Assembly: GCF_024753255.1 (NCBI RefSeq)
Contig: NZ_JANUHA010000004.1
Location: 248,001 to 312,000, forward strand
Origin: Massilia agri
GTDB taxonomy: Bacteria > Pseudomonadota > Gammaproteobacteria > Burkholderiales > Burkholderiaceae_D
DNA length: 64,000 nt
Reading direction: 5' to 3'
Notes under the pieces: generated by a model
Database searches by the model: none
What the model was told of the DNA's origin: nothing
The model's input: the letters and a program-made list of their open reading frames with translations, nothing else
Position numbers and translations under genes: made by a program
Part shown: piece by piece, positions 40,327 to 48,251 of the stretch
Position numbering within the stretch: the first letter of the stretch is position 1
How the letters are laid out: every line of letters starts with the position of its first letter

Positions 40327-40412
40327 ATGCTAAATCTGCTTCGGAGCAGATGTCAAACGAAATTTTAAAAAAGTTAATGAACGAGCGTTCTGTTTGCGTT
40401 AGTGCAAAAGCT

Positions 40413-40427
40413 ATGAAAGATTTTCAT
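40413..40427. promoter_or_regulatory. Palindrome just upstream of the LacI-family gene
   Basis: ATGAAA-GAT-TTTCAT is a perfect 6-base inverted repeat with a 3-base spacer, 44 bases before the regulator start. It shares the GAAA/TTTC arms of the two operators but lacks the central CG. It may be an autoregulatory site or a weaker operator. Confidence 0.4.
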
Positions 40428-40470
40428 GGCGTGGTAAGCTGGGGTCTGTCATCCGACCGGCATATCACTC

Positions 40471-41487
40471 ATGAAGAACGACGAGAGCAGCAGCGGCACC
40501 ACCACCCTGAACCAGGTCGCGAGCGCCGCCGGCGTCTCTCCCGCCACGGTGTCGCGTTTCTTGAACGGCACCGCCAAGGTCTCCGATGAAAAGCGCCGCA
40601 CCATCGAGCGCGTGATCGAAGAGCTCAACTACAAGCCGAACCGACTGGCGCAGAGCCTCAAGATGGGCAGCACCCGCACCATCGGCGTGCTGACCCAGTC
40701 GCTCGAGAGCGGTTACTTCAACCGCGCCATGGTCGGCATCGAGGATGCGGTCAAGGAGTCCGGCTATGCCCTGCTCATCATGAGCGGGCACTGGCATGCG
40801 GACGAGGAGGCCGAGCGGGTCGAACTGCTGATCGGGCGCCGCGTCGATGGCGTGGCGATCCTGACCGGGAATATGAGCGACCGCCAGATCCTCGACTTCT
40901 CGCGCCGCGTGCCCATCGTCGCCTTTGGCCGCAAGGTGGCCGGCGAGCGGGTATTGAGCTTTGGCCTCGACAACTACCGCGGCGCCTGCGAAGCGGTCGA
41001 CTTCCTGGTCGAACAGGGACACCGGCGCATCGCCATGATCACCGGCCCGGCCGACCACGAGGATGCGCGCGCACGCCTGGCCGGCTACCGCGACACGCTC
41101 GCGAAGCACCGCATCGAGGTCGACCCGAACTTGACGGTGCCGGGCGACTTCCAGGAGTCGGGCGGCCTGCTGGCGGTGAACCAGCTGCTCGCCTCGAACC
41201 AGCGCTTCACCGCCATCTTCGCCGGCAACGACCTCACCGCCTATGGCGCGCGGCTGGCGCTCTACCGCCGCAGCATCCGGGTGCCGGACGATATCTCGAT
41301 CGTCGGCTTCGACGACCTGCACAGCTCGATGTACACGACGCCGCCCCTGACCACGGTGCGCCAGCCGCTCTACGAGGTGGGCACCAATATCGGCCGCATG
41401 ATGCTGACCATGCTGGGCCACGGGCAGCCGGGCATGGACATGCCGCCGCTGAGCCTGATCGTGCGCGAGTCGGTGCGCCGCATCTGA
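40471..41487 (+). CDS. LacI family transcriptional regulator of the beta-glucan locus
   Basis: The 338-residue protein has an N-terminal LacI HTH (TTLNQVASAAGVSPATVSRFLNGTAKVSDEKR, about residues 10-42, read in pieces) and hinge helix (YKPNRLAQSLKMGSTRTIGV). A periplasmic-binding-protein-like effector domain ends RESVRRI. Family members usually release DNA when they bind a sugar; here cellobiose, glucose or a relative is likely. The gene is divergent from the TonB receptor with 232 bases between and two matching operators in that gap. It probably represses the receptor and, through read-through, the enzyme operon. Confidence 0.93.
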   Translation: MKNDESSSGTTTLNQVASAAGVSPATVSRFLNGTAKVSDEKRRTIERVIEELNYKPNRLAQSLKMGSTRTIGVLTQSLESGYFNRAMVGIEDAVKESGYALLIMSGHWHADEEAERVELLIGRRVDGVAILTGNMSDRQILDFSRRVPIVAFGRKVAGERVLSFGLDNYRGACEAVDFLVEQGHRRIAMITGPADHEDARARLAGYRDTLAKHRIEVDPNLTVPGDFQESGGLLAVNQLLASNQRFTAIFAGNDLTAYGARLALYRRSIRVPDDISIVGFDDLHSSMYTTPPLTTVRQPLYEVGTNIGRMMLTMLGHGQPGMDMPPLSLIVRESVRRI

Positions 41488-41557
41488 GGCTTGGTCCGCA
41501 TCCTGTGGCGCCAATTCATGCATTTCGCATGAAATGATAAATATCGCTTGCTATTAA

Positions 41558-41658
41558 ATAGCGTGCTATGTATTATGGCTCCGTGTTCAGCAGATGGCAG
41601 CTGAACGGGAAGGGAAGAACTCATCCCGTGCGCCGCCAGTGTTATATAGCGCGCTATA
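41558..41658. promoter_or_regulatory. Repeated palindrome upstream of ohr
   Basis: Two copies of one motif precede ohr: ATAGCGTGCTAT (41558-41569) and the perfect 14-base palindrome TATAGCGCGCTATA (41645-41658), the second ending 50 bases before the start codon. Further half-copies (TTGCTAT at 41548-41554, AATAGCG at 41660-41666) lie around them. A MarR-type OhrR repressor is the usual regulator of ohr; none is adjacent here, so the assignment is inferred. An overlapping inverted repeat (TTCATGC / GCATGAA, 41515-41533) follows the LacI gene. Confidence 0.55.
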
Positions 41659-41708
41659 CAATAGCGTTTTAATCATGGGCATCGCCCAAACAGACAAGGA
41701 GCATCACC

Positions 41709-42134
41709 ATGGCAATCGAAAAAGTCCTCTACCGTGCAAACGCCAAAGCCACCGGCGGCCGTGACGGCCGCGCCGTCTCCTCCGACAATGCGCTCGACGT
41801 CAAGCTGTCGACCCCGAAGGAACTGGGCGGCGCGGGCGGCGACGGCACCAATCCTGAACAGCTGTTTGCCGCCGGCTACTCGGCCTGCTTCCTGGGCGCG
41901 ATGAAGTTCGTGGCCGCGCGTGACAAGCTGAAGATCTCGCCGGACGTGTCGGTGCAGGGCAGTGTCGGCATCGGCCCCATCCCGACCGGCTTCGGCATCG
42001 AAGTGCTGTTGCAGATCAGCCTGCCGGGAGTGCCGGAAGAAGAGGCGCGCACCCTGATCGAGCGTGCCCACATCGTCTGCCCCTACTCGAACGCTACCCG
42101 CGGCAACATCGACGTGACCTTGCAGCTCGTCTGA
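41709..42134 (+). CDS. ohr: Organic hydroperoxide resistance protein (Ohr)
   Basis: The 141-residue protein is an Ohr of the OsmC superfamily. The two redox Cys are present in [11 protein letters not shown] (near residue 60) and [11 protein letters not shown] (near residue 125), and the conserved Arg and Glu are in GGRDGRA and [14 protein letters not shown]. It reduces organic and fatty-acid hydroperoxides with lipoylated proteins as donors, in the cytoplasm as a dimer. AAGGAG lies 8 bases before the ATG. A long terminator hairpin follows, so the gene is monocistronic. Confidence 0.95.
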   Translation: MAIEKVLYRANAKATGGRDGRAVSSDNALDVKLSTPKELGGAGGDGTNPEQLFAAGYSACFLGAMKFVAARDKLKISPDVSVQGSVGIGPIPTGFGIEVLLQISLPGVPEEEARTLIERAHIVCPYSNATRGNIDVTLQLV

Positions 42135-42159
42135 AGCACGGTCCGGCTTGCCGGAAAAG

Positions 42160-42209
42160 GAAAGCCAGCCCTGTCGGCATACCGGCAGGGCTGGCTTTCT
42201 GCATTTTTT
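42160..42209 (+). terminator. Terminator of ohr
   Basis: An 18-base stem (from GAAAGCCAGCCCTGTCGG to CCGGCAGGGCTGGCTTTC, one G-T pair) with a 4-base loop is followed by CTGCA and six T. Confidence 0.93.
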
Positions 42210-42732
42210 GGCAACGCGTTCGCTGATGTCCCGGTATTCCTCATCTACCGAGCTGAGCTATTTCAGTATTTCACAGTTCAGATATTAATCGCAGGTAATA
42301 GGCGTCGCAAATAAGGGATATAAATAATCTGAAGAATATATCGATTTCTTGTCGGTTTAATTATTCCATTTGGCCCAATGTTTATTGCTCTCGGCCGATT
42401 TGAATTCCATTTTATTTACCAATTACCAAGGACTTGCTTGGCCCTGATTCGTGCGCGAGTCACGCGAGCTCAGCAATATTTGCTTACATTTAGCCGAATT
42501 TCGGCCATGAATACGGTGGATTTGTCCGCTTCGATAGCTGTTCGCCAAGGAAGTTGTCATCTTTGCGTCGACGTAAAACAACGCTCCGAAATATTTTTCC
42601 GCGCGGCAAACAAAAAATTTTTCCGGTCGTTAAAATTGCCTCCCATCAGCTTCCTGACGAATTAATTTAAACGGTCAGGATCGGCTGGCACTTAAGAAAC
42701 TCCACCGAAAAAATTTAACAATCTTCTTAGCA
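42210..42732. other. AT-rich non-coding region before the MFS gene
   Basis: These 523 bases are strikingly A/T-rich and lack the codon bias seen on both sides. Contents seen: a tRNA D-arm-like segment at 42244-42260, runs such as CAAAAAATTTTTCC near 42611, and an inverted repeat CCTGAC / GTCAGG at 42653-42679 with an AATTAATTTAA core. An open frame of 95 codons (42378-42665) shows no bias or family and is not called. This looks like a silenced or regulatory spacer, or a scar of an old insertion. Confidence 0.55.
42244..42260 (-). other. tRNA D-arm-like fragment
   Basis: Read on the minus strand this is TAGCTCAGCTCGGTAGA, identical in style to the D-arm of many bacterial tRNAs. The rest of a tRNA (anticodon arm, T-arm with GGTTCGA) is not recognisable around it. 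It could be a decayed tRNA or attachment-site remnant, or a chance match. Confidence 0.3.
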
Positions 42733-43887
42733 ATGCAAACCACTGTTTCTTCTCAGCGTTCGTTCTCCCTCGCGCAAACCCAGCAGTACGCACTGCCTGT
42801 CCTGTTCGCGCTGTTCGGCCTGATCATGGGCTCCTGGGCCGGTCGTATCCCGGCGCTGGCCGAGCGTGTGCAAGTGTCGCACTCGGCCCTGTCGATGGTC
42901 CTGCTGTGCGGCGGCCTCGGCGCCGTCGTGTCCTACCCGATCTCGTCCTTCCTGATGGGCCGCTTCGGTGCCCGCAAGTCGCTGCTGATCTCGGGCATGG
43001 CCCTGCTGTGCGTACTGGTCTCGATCGGCATGGCGCCGACCGTGCCGCGCCTGATGCTGTCGGTCCTGATGCTGGGCATCACCGCGAGCACCTTCGATGT
43101 CGCCATCAACTCGGCCGCGACCAAGCGTGAAAAGCTCACCGGCAAGTCGGAACTGTCGATGCTGCACGGTATCGGCTGCGCCGGTGGCCTGGCGGGCGCG
43201 ACCCTCGGCAGCCTGATGGCCAGCATGAAGATCGCTCCGGCAACCCACTTCCTGATGCTGGCTGGTCCCCTGGCCGTGGTGCTGTGGGGCGCGTTCACCA
43301 TGATGGACGCCGACGACAGCGTCGAAAAGGTCGAGAAGAAGTCGTTCTCGCTGCCGCGCGGTCCGCTGGCACTGCTGGGCCTGCTGGGCTTCCTGGGCTC
43401 GATGTCGGAAGGCAGCATCGCCGACTGGAGCGGCGTGTTCCTGAAAGAGCACTTCGGCGCGTCGGACGGCCTGGCGCCCCTGGCCCTGTCCTCCTTCTCG
43501 GTCATGATGCTGCTGTCGCGCATGGTTGGCGACAAGCTGAAAGTGCGCTTCGGCGCCCAGCGCCTGGTCACCCTCGGTGCGATGGTGTCGGCAAGCGGTC
43601 TGTTCTTCGCCGTCGTGGCCCCGAACGCCTACGTCGCCCTGGTCGGTTTCGCGATCGCCGGCCTCGGCCTGTCGCTGCTGTTCCCCTTCGTGTTCAGCGC
43701 AGCCGGCGCCCAAGGTCCGATGGCCCTGGCGGCAGTGGCCAGCATGGCCTACAGCGGCAGCCTGATGGGCCCGCCGGTGATCGGCGCCGTCGCCCACTTC
43801 GTCGGCATGAAGGCAGCCATGGCCTACGTCGGCGGCCTGTCCCTGGTCATCGCCATGGTCGCCAGCCGTACCCGCCTGCTGAAGTAA
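42733..43887 (+). CDS. MFS transporter (YbjJ-like)
   Basis: The 384-residue protein has 12 membrane spans. It fits the YbjJ/fucose-permease-like branch: FGLIMGSWAGRIPALAERVQVSHSALSMVLL at the start (read in pieces), SFLMGRFGARKS after span 2, FDVAINSAATKREK in span 4-5, and EGSIADWSGVFL in span 7. The last motif is characteristic of that branch. Substrate is unknown. No clear Shine-Dalgarno sequence precedes ATG 42733 (CTTCTTAGCA), and the leader is the AT-rich region described separately, so the start is moderately certain. A strong terminator follows, so it is probably monocistronic. Confidence 0.9.
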   Translation: MQTTVSSQRSFSLAQTQQYALPVLFALFGLIMGSWAGRIPALAERVQVSHSALSMVLLCGGLGAVVSYPISSFLMGRFGARKSLLISGMALLCVLVSIGMAPTVPRLMLSVLMLGITASTFDVAINSAATKREKLTGKSELSMLHGIGCAGGLAGATLGSLMASMKIAPATHFLMLAGPLAVVLWGAFTMMDADDSVEKVEKKSFSLPRGPLALLGLLGFLGSMSEGSIADWSGVFLKEHFGASDGLAPLALSSFSVMMLLSRMVGDKLKVRFGAQRLVTLGAMVSASGLFFAVVAPNAYVALVGFAIAGLGLSLLFPFVFSAAGAQGPMALAAVASMAYSGSLMGPPVIGAVAHFVGMKAAMAYVGGLSLVIAMVASRTRLLK

Positions 43888-43943
43888 GCAAGAGATTCGC
43901 CGGCCCGCCGGCACCCCTCCTCGCGCGGCGCAAGCCGCCTTCC

Positions 43944-43979
43944 AACGCAGACGCCCGCAAGGCCGTCTGCGTTTTTTTT
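43944..43979 (+). terminator. Terminator of the MFS gene
   Basis: A 10-base stem (AACGCAGACG / CGTCTGCGTT) with a 10-base loop is followed by a run of T, 56 bases after the stop. Confidence 0.9.
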
Positions 43980-44074
43980 GCTCCGTTTGCGCCGCGCCAA
44001 GCCAGCCCGGCACTGGAAGAACTTCGCCGGGCCCGCCGCCTCCAAGAAGGGTTCGCACATTCCAGGGGGTGTTC

Positions 44075-44701
44075 ATGTCCAGCACAATCGATGCGGCCGC
44101 GGTGACAGCGTTCCATGACGAAGAACTCGCGCGTCCCGGCTGGCCGGCGCCGCGCCAGATCACCGAGCTGTCCGGCCCCTGGCGCGCCATCCACGCCAAT
44201 CACCGCTGCAATTGCCTCCTGTGGCAGGAAGAAGACCGCGCACGCCGCGTGGACGTGCCCTCGATCGAGATCGCCACCAGCAAGCGCCTGATCGACCGCT
44301 ACAACCAGCAACGCAACGACGCCGTCGAAGAGATCGACGAAGCCCTGCTGGCGCTGCTGGGCCTGGACCCGCCCGGCCCCGGCGCGCGCCTGTCGAGCGA
44401 GACGCCGGGCGCGATGATCGACCGCCTGTCCATCCTCGCACTCAAGATCCACCACATGCGCCTGCAGACCGAGCGCAGCGAAGCCGGGCGCGAGCACGTG
44501 CAGGCCTGCAGCGCGCGGCTGCAGCGCCTGATCAACCAGCGCCACGACCTCGCCGCCTGCCTCGACCAGTTGCTGCATGAAGCGCGCGCAGGGCAGTCCT
44601 ACTTCAAGGTTTACCGCCAGTTCAAGATGTACAACGATCCCGCCCTCAACCCCTACCTGTACGGGGGCGCCGGCACGCAGGACGGCAAGGGGCTGGCTTG
44701 A
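44075..44701 (+). CDS. DUF4254 domain protein
   Basis: The 208-residue protein matches the DUF4254 pattern: NCLLWQEEDRARR near residue 45, PGAMIDRLSILALKIHHM near 110-127, and QRHDLAACLDQLL followed by FKVYRQFKMYNDPALNPYLY. It is mostly helical with no signal peptide or membrane span. The domain has no known activity, but its genes habitually sit beside glycosyltransferases for surface polysaccharide. Here it overlaps a GT2 gene and precedes a GT9 gene. ATG 44075 is chosen over GTG 44069 because AGGGGGT lies 5-6 bases before it. Confidence 0.83.
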   Translation: MSSTIDAAAVTAFHDEELARPGWPAPRQITELSGPWRAIHANHRCNCLLWQEEDRARRVDVPSIEIATSKRLIDRYNQQRNDAVEEIDEALLALLGLDPPGPGARLSSETPGAMIDRLSILALKIHHMRLQTERSEAGREHVQACSARLQRLINQRHDLAACLDQLLHEARAGQSYFKVYRQFKMYNDPALNPYLYGGAGTQDGKGLA

Positions 44702-45543
44702 GCCTGCCGCGCATCGACGTGCTGGTGCCGAGCTGCGGCCGGCCGGCGGCGCTGGCGGTGACCCTGGCCACCATCGGCGCCCAGGACTACCCGGACCTGC
44801 GGGTGGTGGTGTCCGACCAGAGCGAAGACAGCAGCGCCCTGCGCCAGCCCGAGGTGGTGGCGGTGCTGCGCTGGCTGCAGGCCAGCGGCCGCCCGGTCGA
44901 CGCCTGGCGCCACCTGCCGCGCCGCGGCATGGCCGAGCAGCGCGCCTTCCTGCTGGCGCAGGCCCATGCGCGCTACTGCCTGTTCGTCGACGACGACGTC
45001 ATCCTTGCCCCGTGGCTGCTGCGGCGCCTGCGCGAGCTGCTCGCGCAGCACGGTTGCGGCTTCGCCGGCAGCGCCGTGCATGGGCTGAGCTACCTCGGCG
45101 AACGGCGGCCGGCGCAGGAAGCGGTGGCGTTCTGGGAGGGCAGGGTGGAGCCGGAACTCGTCGCGCCGGGCGGGCCCGCATGGGGGCGCCACCACCTGCA
45201 CAGCGCGGCCAACCTCTTCCACCTGCAGCAGCGCCTGCACGCCTCGCCTGCCGAAGCGCGCGCCTACCGCGTCGCCTGGGTGGGCGGCTGCGTGCTGTAC
45301 GAGACGGCCAGGCTGCGCGCCGCAGGCGGTTTCGACTTCTGGCCCGACCTGCCGCCCCAACACTGCGGGGAAGACGTGCTGGCGCAGCTGCGTGTGATGG
45401 CGCGCTTCGGCGGATGCGGGATCCTGCCTTCCGGGGCCTTTCACATGGAGCTGCCGACGACCCTGCCCGGACGGGAGGTCGATGCGCCGTGGGTGCTGGG
45501 GGCGGACCCGGGCGGGGCCGTGTCCTGGCCCGAAGAAAACTGA
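44698..45543 (+). CDS. Family 2 glycosyltransferase
   Basis: The 281-residue protein has a GT-A fold beginning RIDVLVPSCGRPAALAVTLATIGAQ. The metal-binding DDD in CLFVDDDVILAPW lies near residue 100, and an acceptor-side EDV (HCGEDVLAQLR) near residue 225. It should add a sugar from a nucleotide donor to a cell-surface glycan. The start is a rare TTG whose last two bases overlap the TGA of the DUF4254 gene (TTGA), so translation is probably coupled. The GT9 gene follows after 32 bases. Acceptor and sugar are unknown. Confidence 0.87.
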   Translation: MSLPRIDVLVPSCGRPAALAVTLATIGAQDYPDLRVVVSDQSEDSSALRQPEVVAVLRWLQASGRPVDAWRHLPRRGMAEQRAFLLAQAHARYCLFVDDDVILAPWLLRRLRELLAQHGCGFAGSAVHGLSYLGERRPAQEAVAFWEGRVEPELVAPGGPAWGRHHLHSAANLFHLQQRLHASPAEARAYRVAWVGGCVLYETARLRAAGGFDFWPDLPPQHCGEDVLAQLRVMARFGGCGILPSGAFHMELPTTLPGREVDAPWVLGADPGGAVSWPEEN

Positions 45544-45575
45544 GGCCGGCGATGGCCTGGGACAGGAGAGACGGC

Positions 45576-46757
45576 ATGGAAGGCGGCATGGCGCCGGGCA
45601 GGGAGCATCACGTGGGGCAGGACATCGAATATGCTGGCGGGCCGCACGGCGGGGAGCGGCTGCGTGGCGTGGTGAAGATCGGTGTGCTGCGTCCGAATGC
45701 GGTGGGCGACTTCGTCTTTGCGCTGCCCGCCCTGCACGCACTGAAGCAGGCCTATCCGCAGGCCGAACTGGTCCTGCTCGGCAAACCCTGGCATGCCGGT
45801 TTCCTCGCGGAGCGGCCCGGGCCGGTGGACCGGGTCGTGGTCATGCCGCAGGTCGCGGGTGTCGGCGCGCCGGAAGACGCGTGTTCGGACCAGCGGGCGA
45901 TCGATGACTTCGTGGCGCGGATGCGCGCCGAGGCCTTCGACATCGTGGCGCAGATGGTCGGCGGCGGGCGCTATTCGAATCCCTTCGCCCTGCGCCTGGG
46001 TAGCCGCCTGACAATCGGCGCCCGCGCGCAGGGAGCCGCAGCGCTCGACCGCTGGGTCGACCATGTCGAACCGGGCAACCGGCGCCTGGCCCTGCTCGAG
46101 ATCGCCGCGCTGGCGGGGGCCAGATTGCCGCCCATGGCGCGCGAGCTGGAGGTAACGGTGGCCGACCGTCAAGAGGCGGCGCGCATCCTGCCGCCGGACC
46201 GTACACGTCCGCTTGTTCTGCTGCAGCCAGGCTCGTCCGATCCGCGCAGATGCTGGCCAGCCGAACGTTTCGCCGCTGTCGGGGATGCGCTGGCGACGGC
46301 GGGCGCCCTCGTGGCCGTCAATGGCATGGCAGGCGAGGTGGGCTTGGTGCGACAGGTGATTGCGGGCATGCGCCACCCTGCGATCAACCTGGCGGGCGCG
46401 CTCCAGCTGGGCGGCCTGTGCGGACTGCTCGAACGTAGCACGCTGCTGGTCTCGAACGACACCGGGCCCCTGCACCTCGCGCTGGCGATCGGCACCCCGG
46501 CCGTCGGGGTGTTCTGGCATACCAACCTGGTGGATGGTGCTCCCTTGCGTCCCAGCCTCCTGCGCGCGGCAGTGTCCGCGCAGACCCGTTGCCGCACATG
46601 CGGCATCGACAACCGCGCGCGCCGCTGCGCGCATCAGGAGAGTTTCGTCGACGAGGTGACGGTTGACGAGGTGCGCAGCCTGGCCCTGGAACTGTTGCAG
46701 GACCGACGGCACAAGGAATGGTCCTCCGATGGGGTACCGGTCCATGGGGCTGGATAA
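45576..46757 (+). CDS. Family 9 glycosyltransferase (heptosyltransferase-like)
   Basis: The 393-residue protein has the GT-B layout of GT9: an N-terminal KIGVLRPNAVGDFVFALPALHAL, and in the C-terminal half LLQPGSSDPRRCWPAERFAAV and LVSNDTGPLHLALAIGTPAVGVF, the nucleotide-sugar site. LPS heptosyltransferases share this form. A Cys-rich tail (CRTCGIDNRARRCAHQESF) is notable and could bind zinc. ATG 45576 is chosen because AGGAG lies about 8 bases upstream; ATG 45552 is possible, and real homology begins only near residue 32. It ends the rightward DUF4254-GT2-GT9 operon and faces a second GT9 gene. Confidence 0.87.
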   Translation: MEGGMAPGREHHVGQDIEYAGGPHGGERLRGVVKIGVLRPNAVGDFVFALPALHALKQAYPQAELVLLGKPWHAGFLAERPGPVDRVVVMPQVAGVGAPEDACSDQRAIDDFVARMRAEAFDIVAQMVGGGRYSNPFALRLGSRLTIGARAQGAAALDRWVDHVEPGNRRLALLEIAALAGARLPPMARELEVTVADRQEAARILPPDRTRPLVLLQPGSSDPRRCWPAERFAAVGDALATAGALVAVNGMAGEVGLVRQVIAGMRHPAINLAGALQLGGLCGLLERSTLLVSNDTGPLHLALAIGTPAVGVFWHTNLVDGAPLRPSLLRAAVSAQTRCRTCGIDNRARRCAHQESFVDEVTVDEVRSLALELLQDRRHKEWSSDGVPVHGAG

Positions 46758-46912
46758 CTTGACCGACTGGCGGAGCAGGGAAAGGCCATTTTGGCGTGGG
46801 TGTGCCGCGGTCATGCGGCGATAGAACGACGCAACAACGTCACATGGGCCAGCCCTTGTCGCATCGCCGGCAAGATCCGAGGGGGCACGATACAAGGGAA
46901 TGTACGCGGGTC

Positions 46913-47965
46913 TCACCAATATGGCCACATTCCCGCCGCGCGCTGTCCGCTGGGCGCCGTTCCGGCGAGCAGTGCGCGAGCATGCTCGAACACGACGGCG
47001 GAGCGCTCGGCGGCCGGATCCCAGATGCATCGGTGGCGCAGGCGGTCCAGCGGCGCCCAGCGTGCGATGTCGGCCTTGCTGAACACGACGACACTGTTCA
47101 GGCCGAGCCCGGCAGCGATGTGGGAGACGCCCGTGTCGTTGCAGATCAGGAGGCGTGACCGGCTCATCAGGGCGGCCATGGCGCCGATCGAGATCGGGGC
47201 CGCGGCTTCGATCACCGGCGAGCGCATGTGGCTGGCGACGGCGCGCGCCAGGGGGGCTTCGTCGGCCGAGCCGGTCAGGACCGTGTCGAGCCCGAACTCG
47301 GCGTGCAGCTGGTCGGCCACTTCGGCGAAGCGCTCCGGGGGCCAGCATTTGTCGCGCTTGCGTGCGCCCGCGTGGATGCAGATATAGCTGCCGGGCTCCA
47401 GCTCAGGCGCGACCTGGCTGGCTTCGAGTTCTTCGACATCATCGCGCCGCAGGGGAAATTCGAGGTGGCTGCCCATGGCCGGGGCGCCGAGGCGTTCGGA
47501 CAGGTGCAGCAGACGTTCGGATTCCGCACCGGCCTCGGGATAGGGCAGCAGCAGGGTCCGGTCCGTTTGGGTCGCTTCGCTGCGCGAGAAGCCCGCCATG
47601 GTGCGCGCGCCGAAGCCGGCGACGATGTGATTGGTGACGTCGCCGCTGCCATGCAGCTGCAGGGCCAGGTCGAAGCCCTGGTCGCAGACGGTGGCGTAGA
47701 AGGCGGTCAGCTCGTCGTGGCGCACCGCCTGCTCGGGCAACAGCGGGTGGCCGGGAAAGGCCAGGAATTCGTTTACGTAGGAGGGGAAGCGCTGGGCGAA
47801 TTGCGTCGCCCATGGCAGGCCGGTCAGCACGATGCGTGCTTCCGGCAGTGCGGCCCGCAGGGCGCGCAAGGCCGGCACTGCGCACAGCATGTCACCGAGC
47901 TGCAGGGCGCGGAACACGATGACGCTGCGAATGTCATGACGTTGGAGGAATGAGCGGCGATTCAT
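46913..47965 (-). CDS. Family 9 glycosyltransferase (heptosyltransferase-like)
   Basis: The 350-residue protein has the GT9 pattern: VIVFRALQLGDMLCAVPALRAL at the start, ICIHAGARKRDKCWPPERFAEVADQL near residue 205, and LLICNDTGVSHIAAGLGLNSVVVF near 275. It lacks membrane spans and probably works on the cytoplasmic face of the inner membrane. Its C-terminal end is Ala/Arg-rich and ends at AGMWPYW. The start is ATG 47965 with GGGGAACAC before it; the longer frame upstream consists of repeat-encoded residues. It is convergent with the other GT9 gene, with 155 gene-free bases between them and no clear terminator. Confidence 0.88.
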   Translation of the reverse strand: MNRRSFLQRHDIRSVIVFRALQLGDMLCAVPALRALRAALPEARIVLTGLPWATQFAQRFPSYVNEFLAFPGHPLLPEQAVRHDELTAFYATVCDQGFDLALQLHGSGDVTNHIVAGFGARTMAGFSRSEATQTDRTLLLPYPEAGAESERLLHLSERLGAPAMGSHLEFPLRRDDVEELEASQVAPELEPGSYICIHAGARKRDKCWPPERFAEVADQLHAEFGLDTVLTGSADEAPLARAVASHMRSPVIEAAAPISIGAMAALMSRSRLLICNDTGVSHIAAGLGLNSVVVFSKADIARWAPLDRLRHRCIWDPAAERSAVVFEHARALLAGTAPSGQRAAGMWPYW

Positions 47966-47997
47966 GTGTTCCCCAATATTGTTCTGGATATTCTTGC

Positions 47998-48027
47998 GTG
48001 ACCGTGACCGTGACCGTGACCGTGACA
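47998..48027. repeat. Hexamer tandem repeat, GTGACC x5
   Basis: Five head-to-tail copies of GTGACC (the last GTGACA) lie 33 bases upstream of the minus-strand GT9 start, in its leader or promoter. Pure hexamer repeats this long can change copy number by slippage. Confidence 0.9.
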
Positions 48028-48039
48028 GCACGCGCACCC

Positions 48040-48215
48040 ACCTGCGTTCGCCCCCGCACCTGCACGCGCACCTACATCCACACCTAACCGTTCCCAAGCT
48101 GTATCTAACTCGTACCTAACCCGTACTCCGGCCGCTCCCGCACCTGGATCCAAACCCGTACCCACACCGAACCCGTATCCAGAATCGACCCGGCACCCGT
48201 ATCGCGTTCCGAGCC
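48040..48215. repeat. Degenerate repeat region
   Basis: About 175 bases are built from imperfect units around CACCT, AACCCGTAYC and CCCGTAT (for example near 48104, 48117, 48147 and 48168). The region has no plausible gene and follows directly on the hexamer array. It looks like an expanded and decayed simple repeat. Confidence 0.6.
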
Positions 48216-48251
48216 GGGGCTTCCTGCAAGCTTCAAGCAAGCGGTGCGGTC

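Noticed and set aside
42244..42260. A complete tRNA gene on the minus strand
   Set aside because: Only the D-arm-like part matches; no anticodon stem, T-arm or acceptor pairing could be built around it.
44577..45575. Upstream extension of the first GT9 frame through the GT2 gene
   Set aside because: The residues are the GT2 gene out of frame; GT9 homology starts near 45670 and a ribosome site precedes 45576.
47998..48215. Possible CRISPR array
   Set aside because: Units are 6 bases and directly adjacent or degenerate, without equal spacers and no cas genes.
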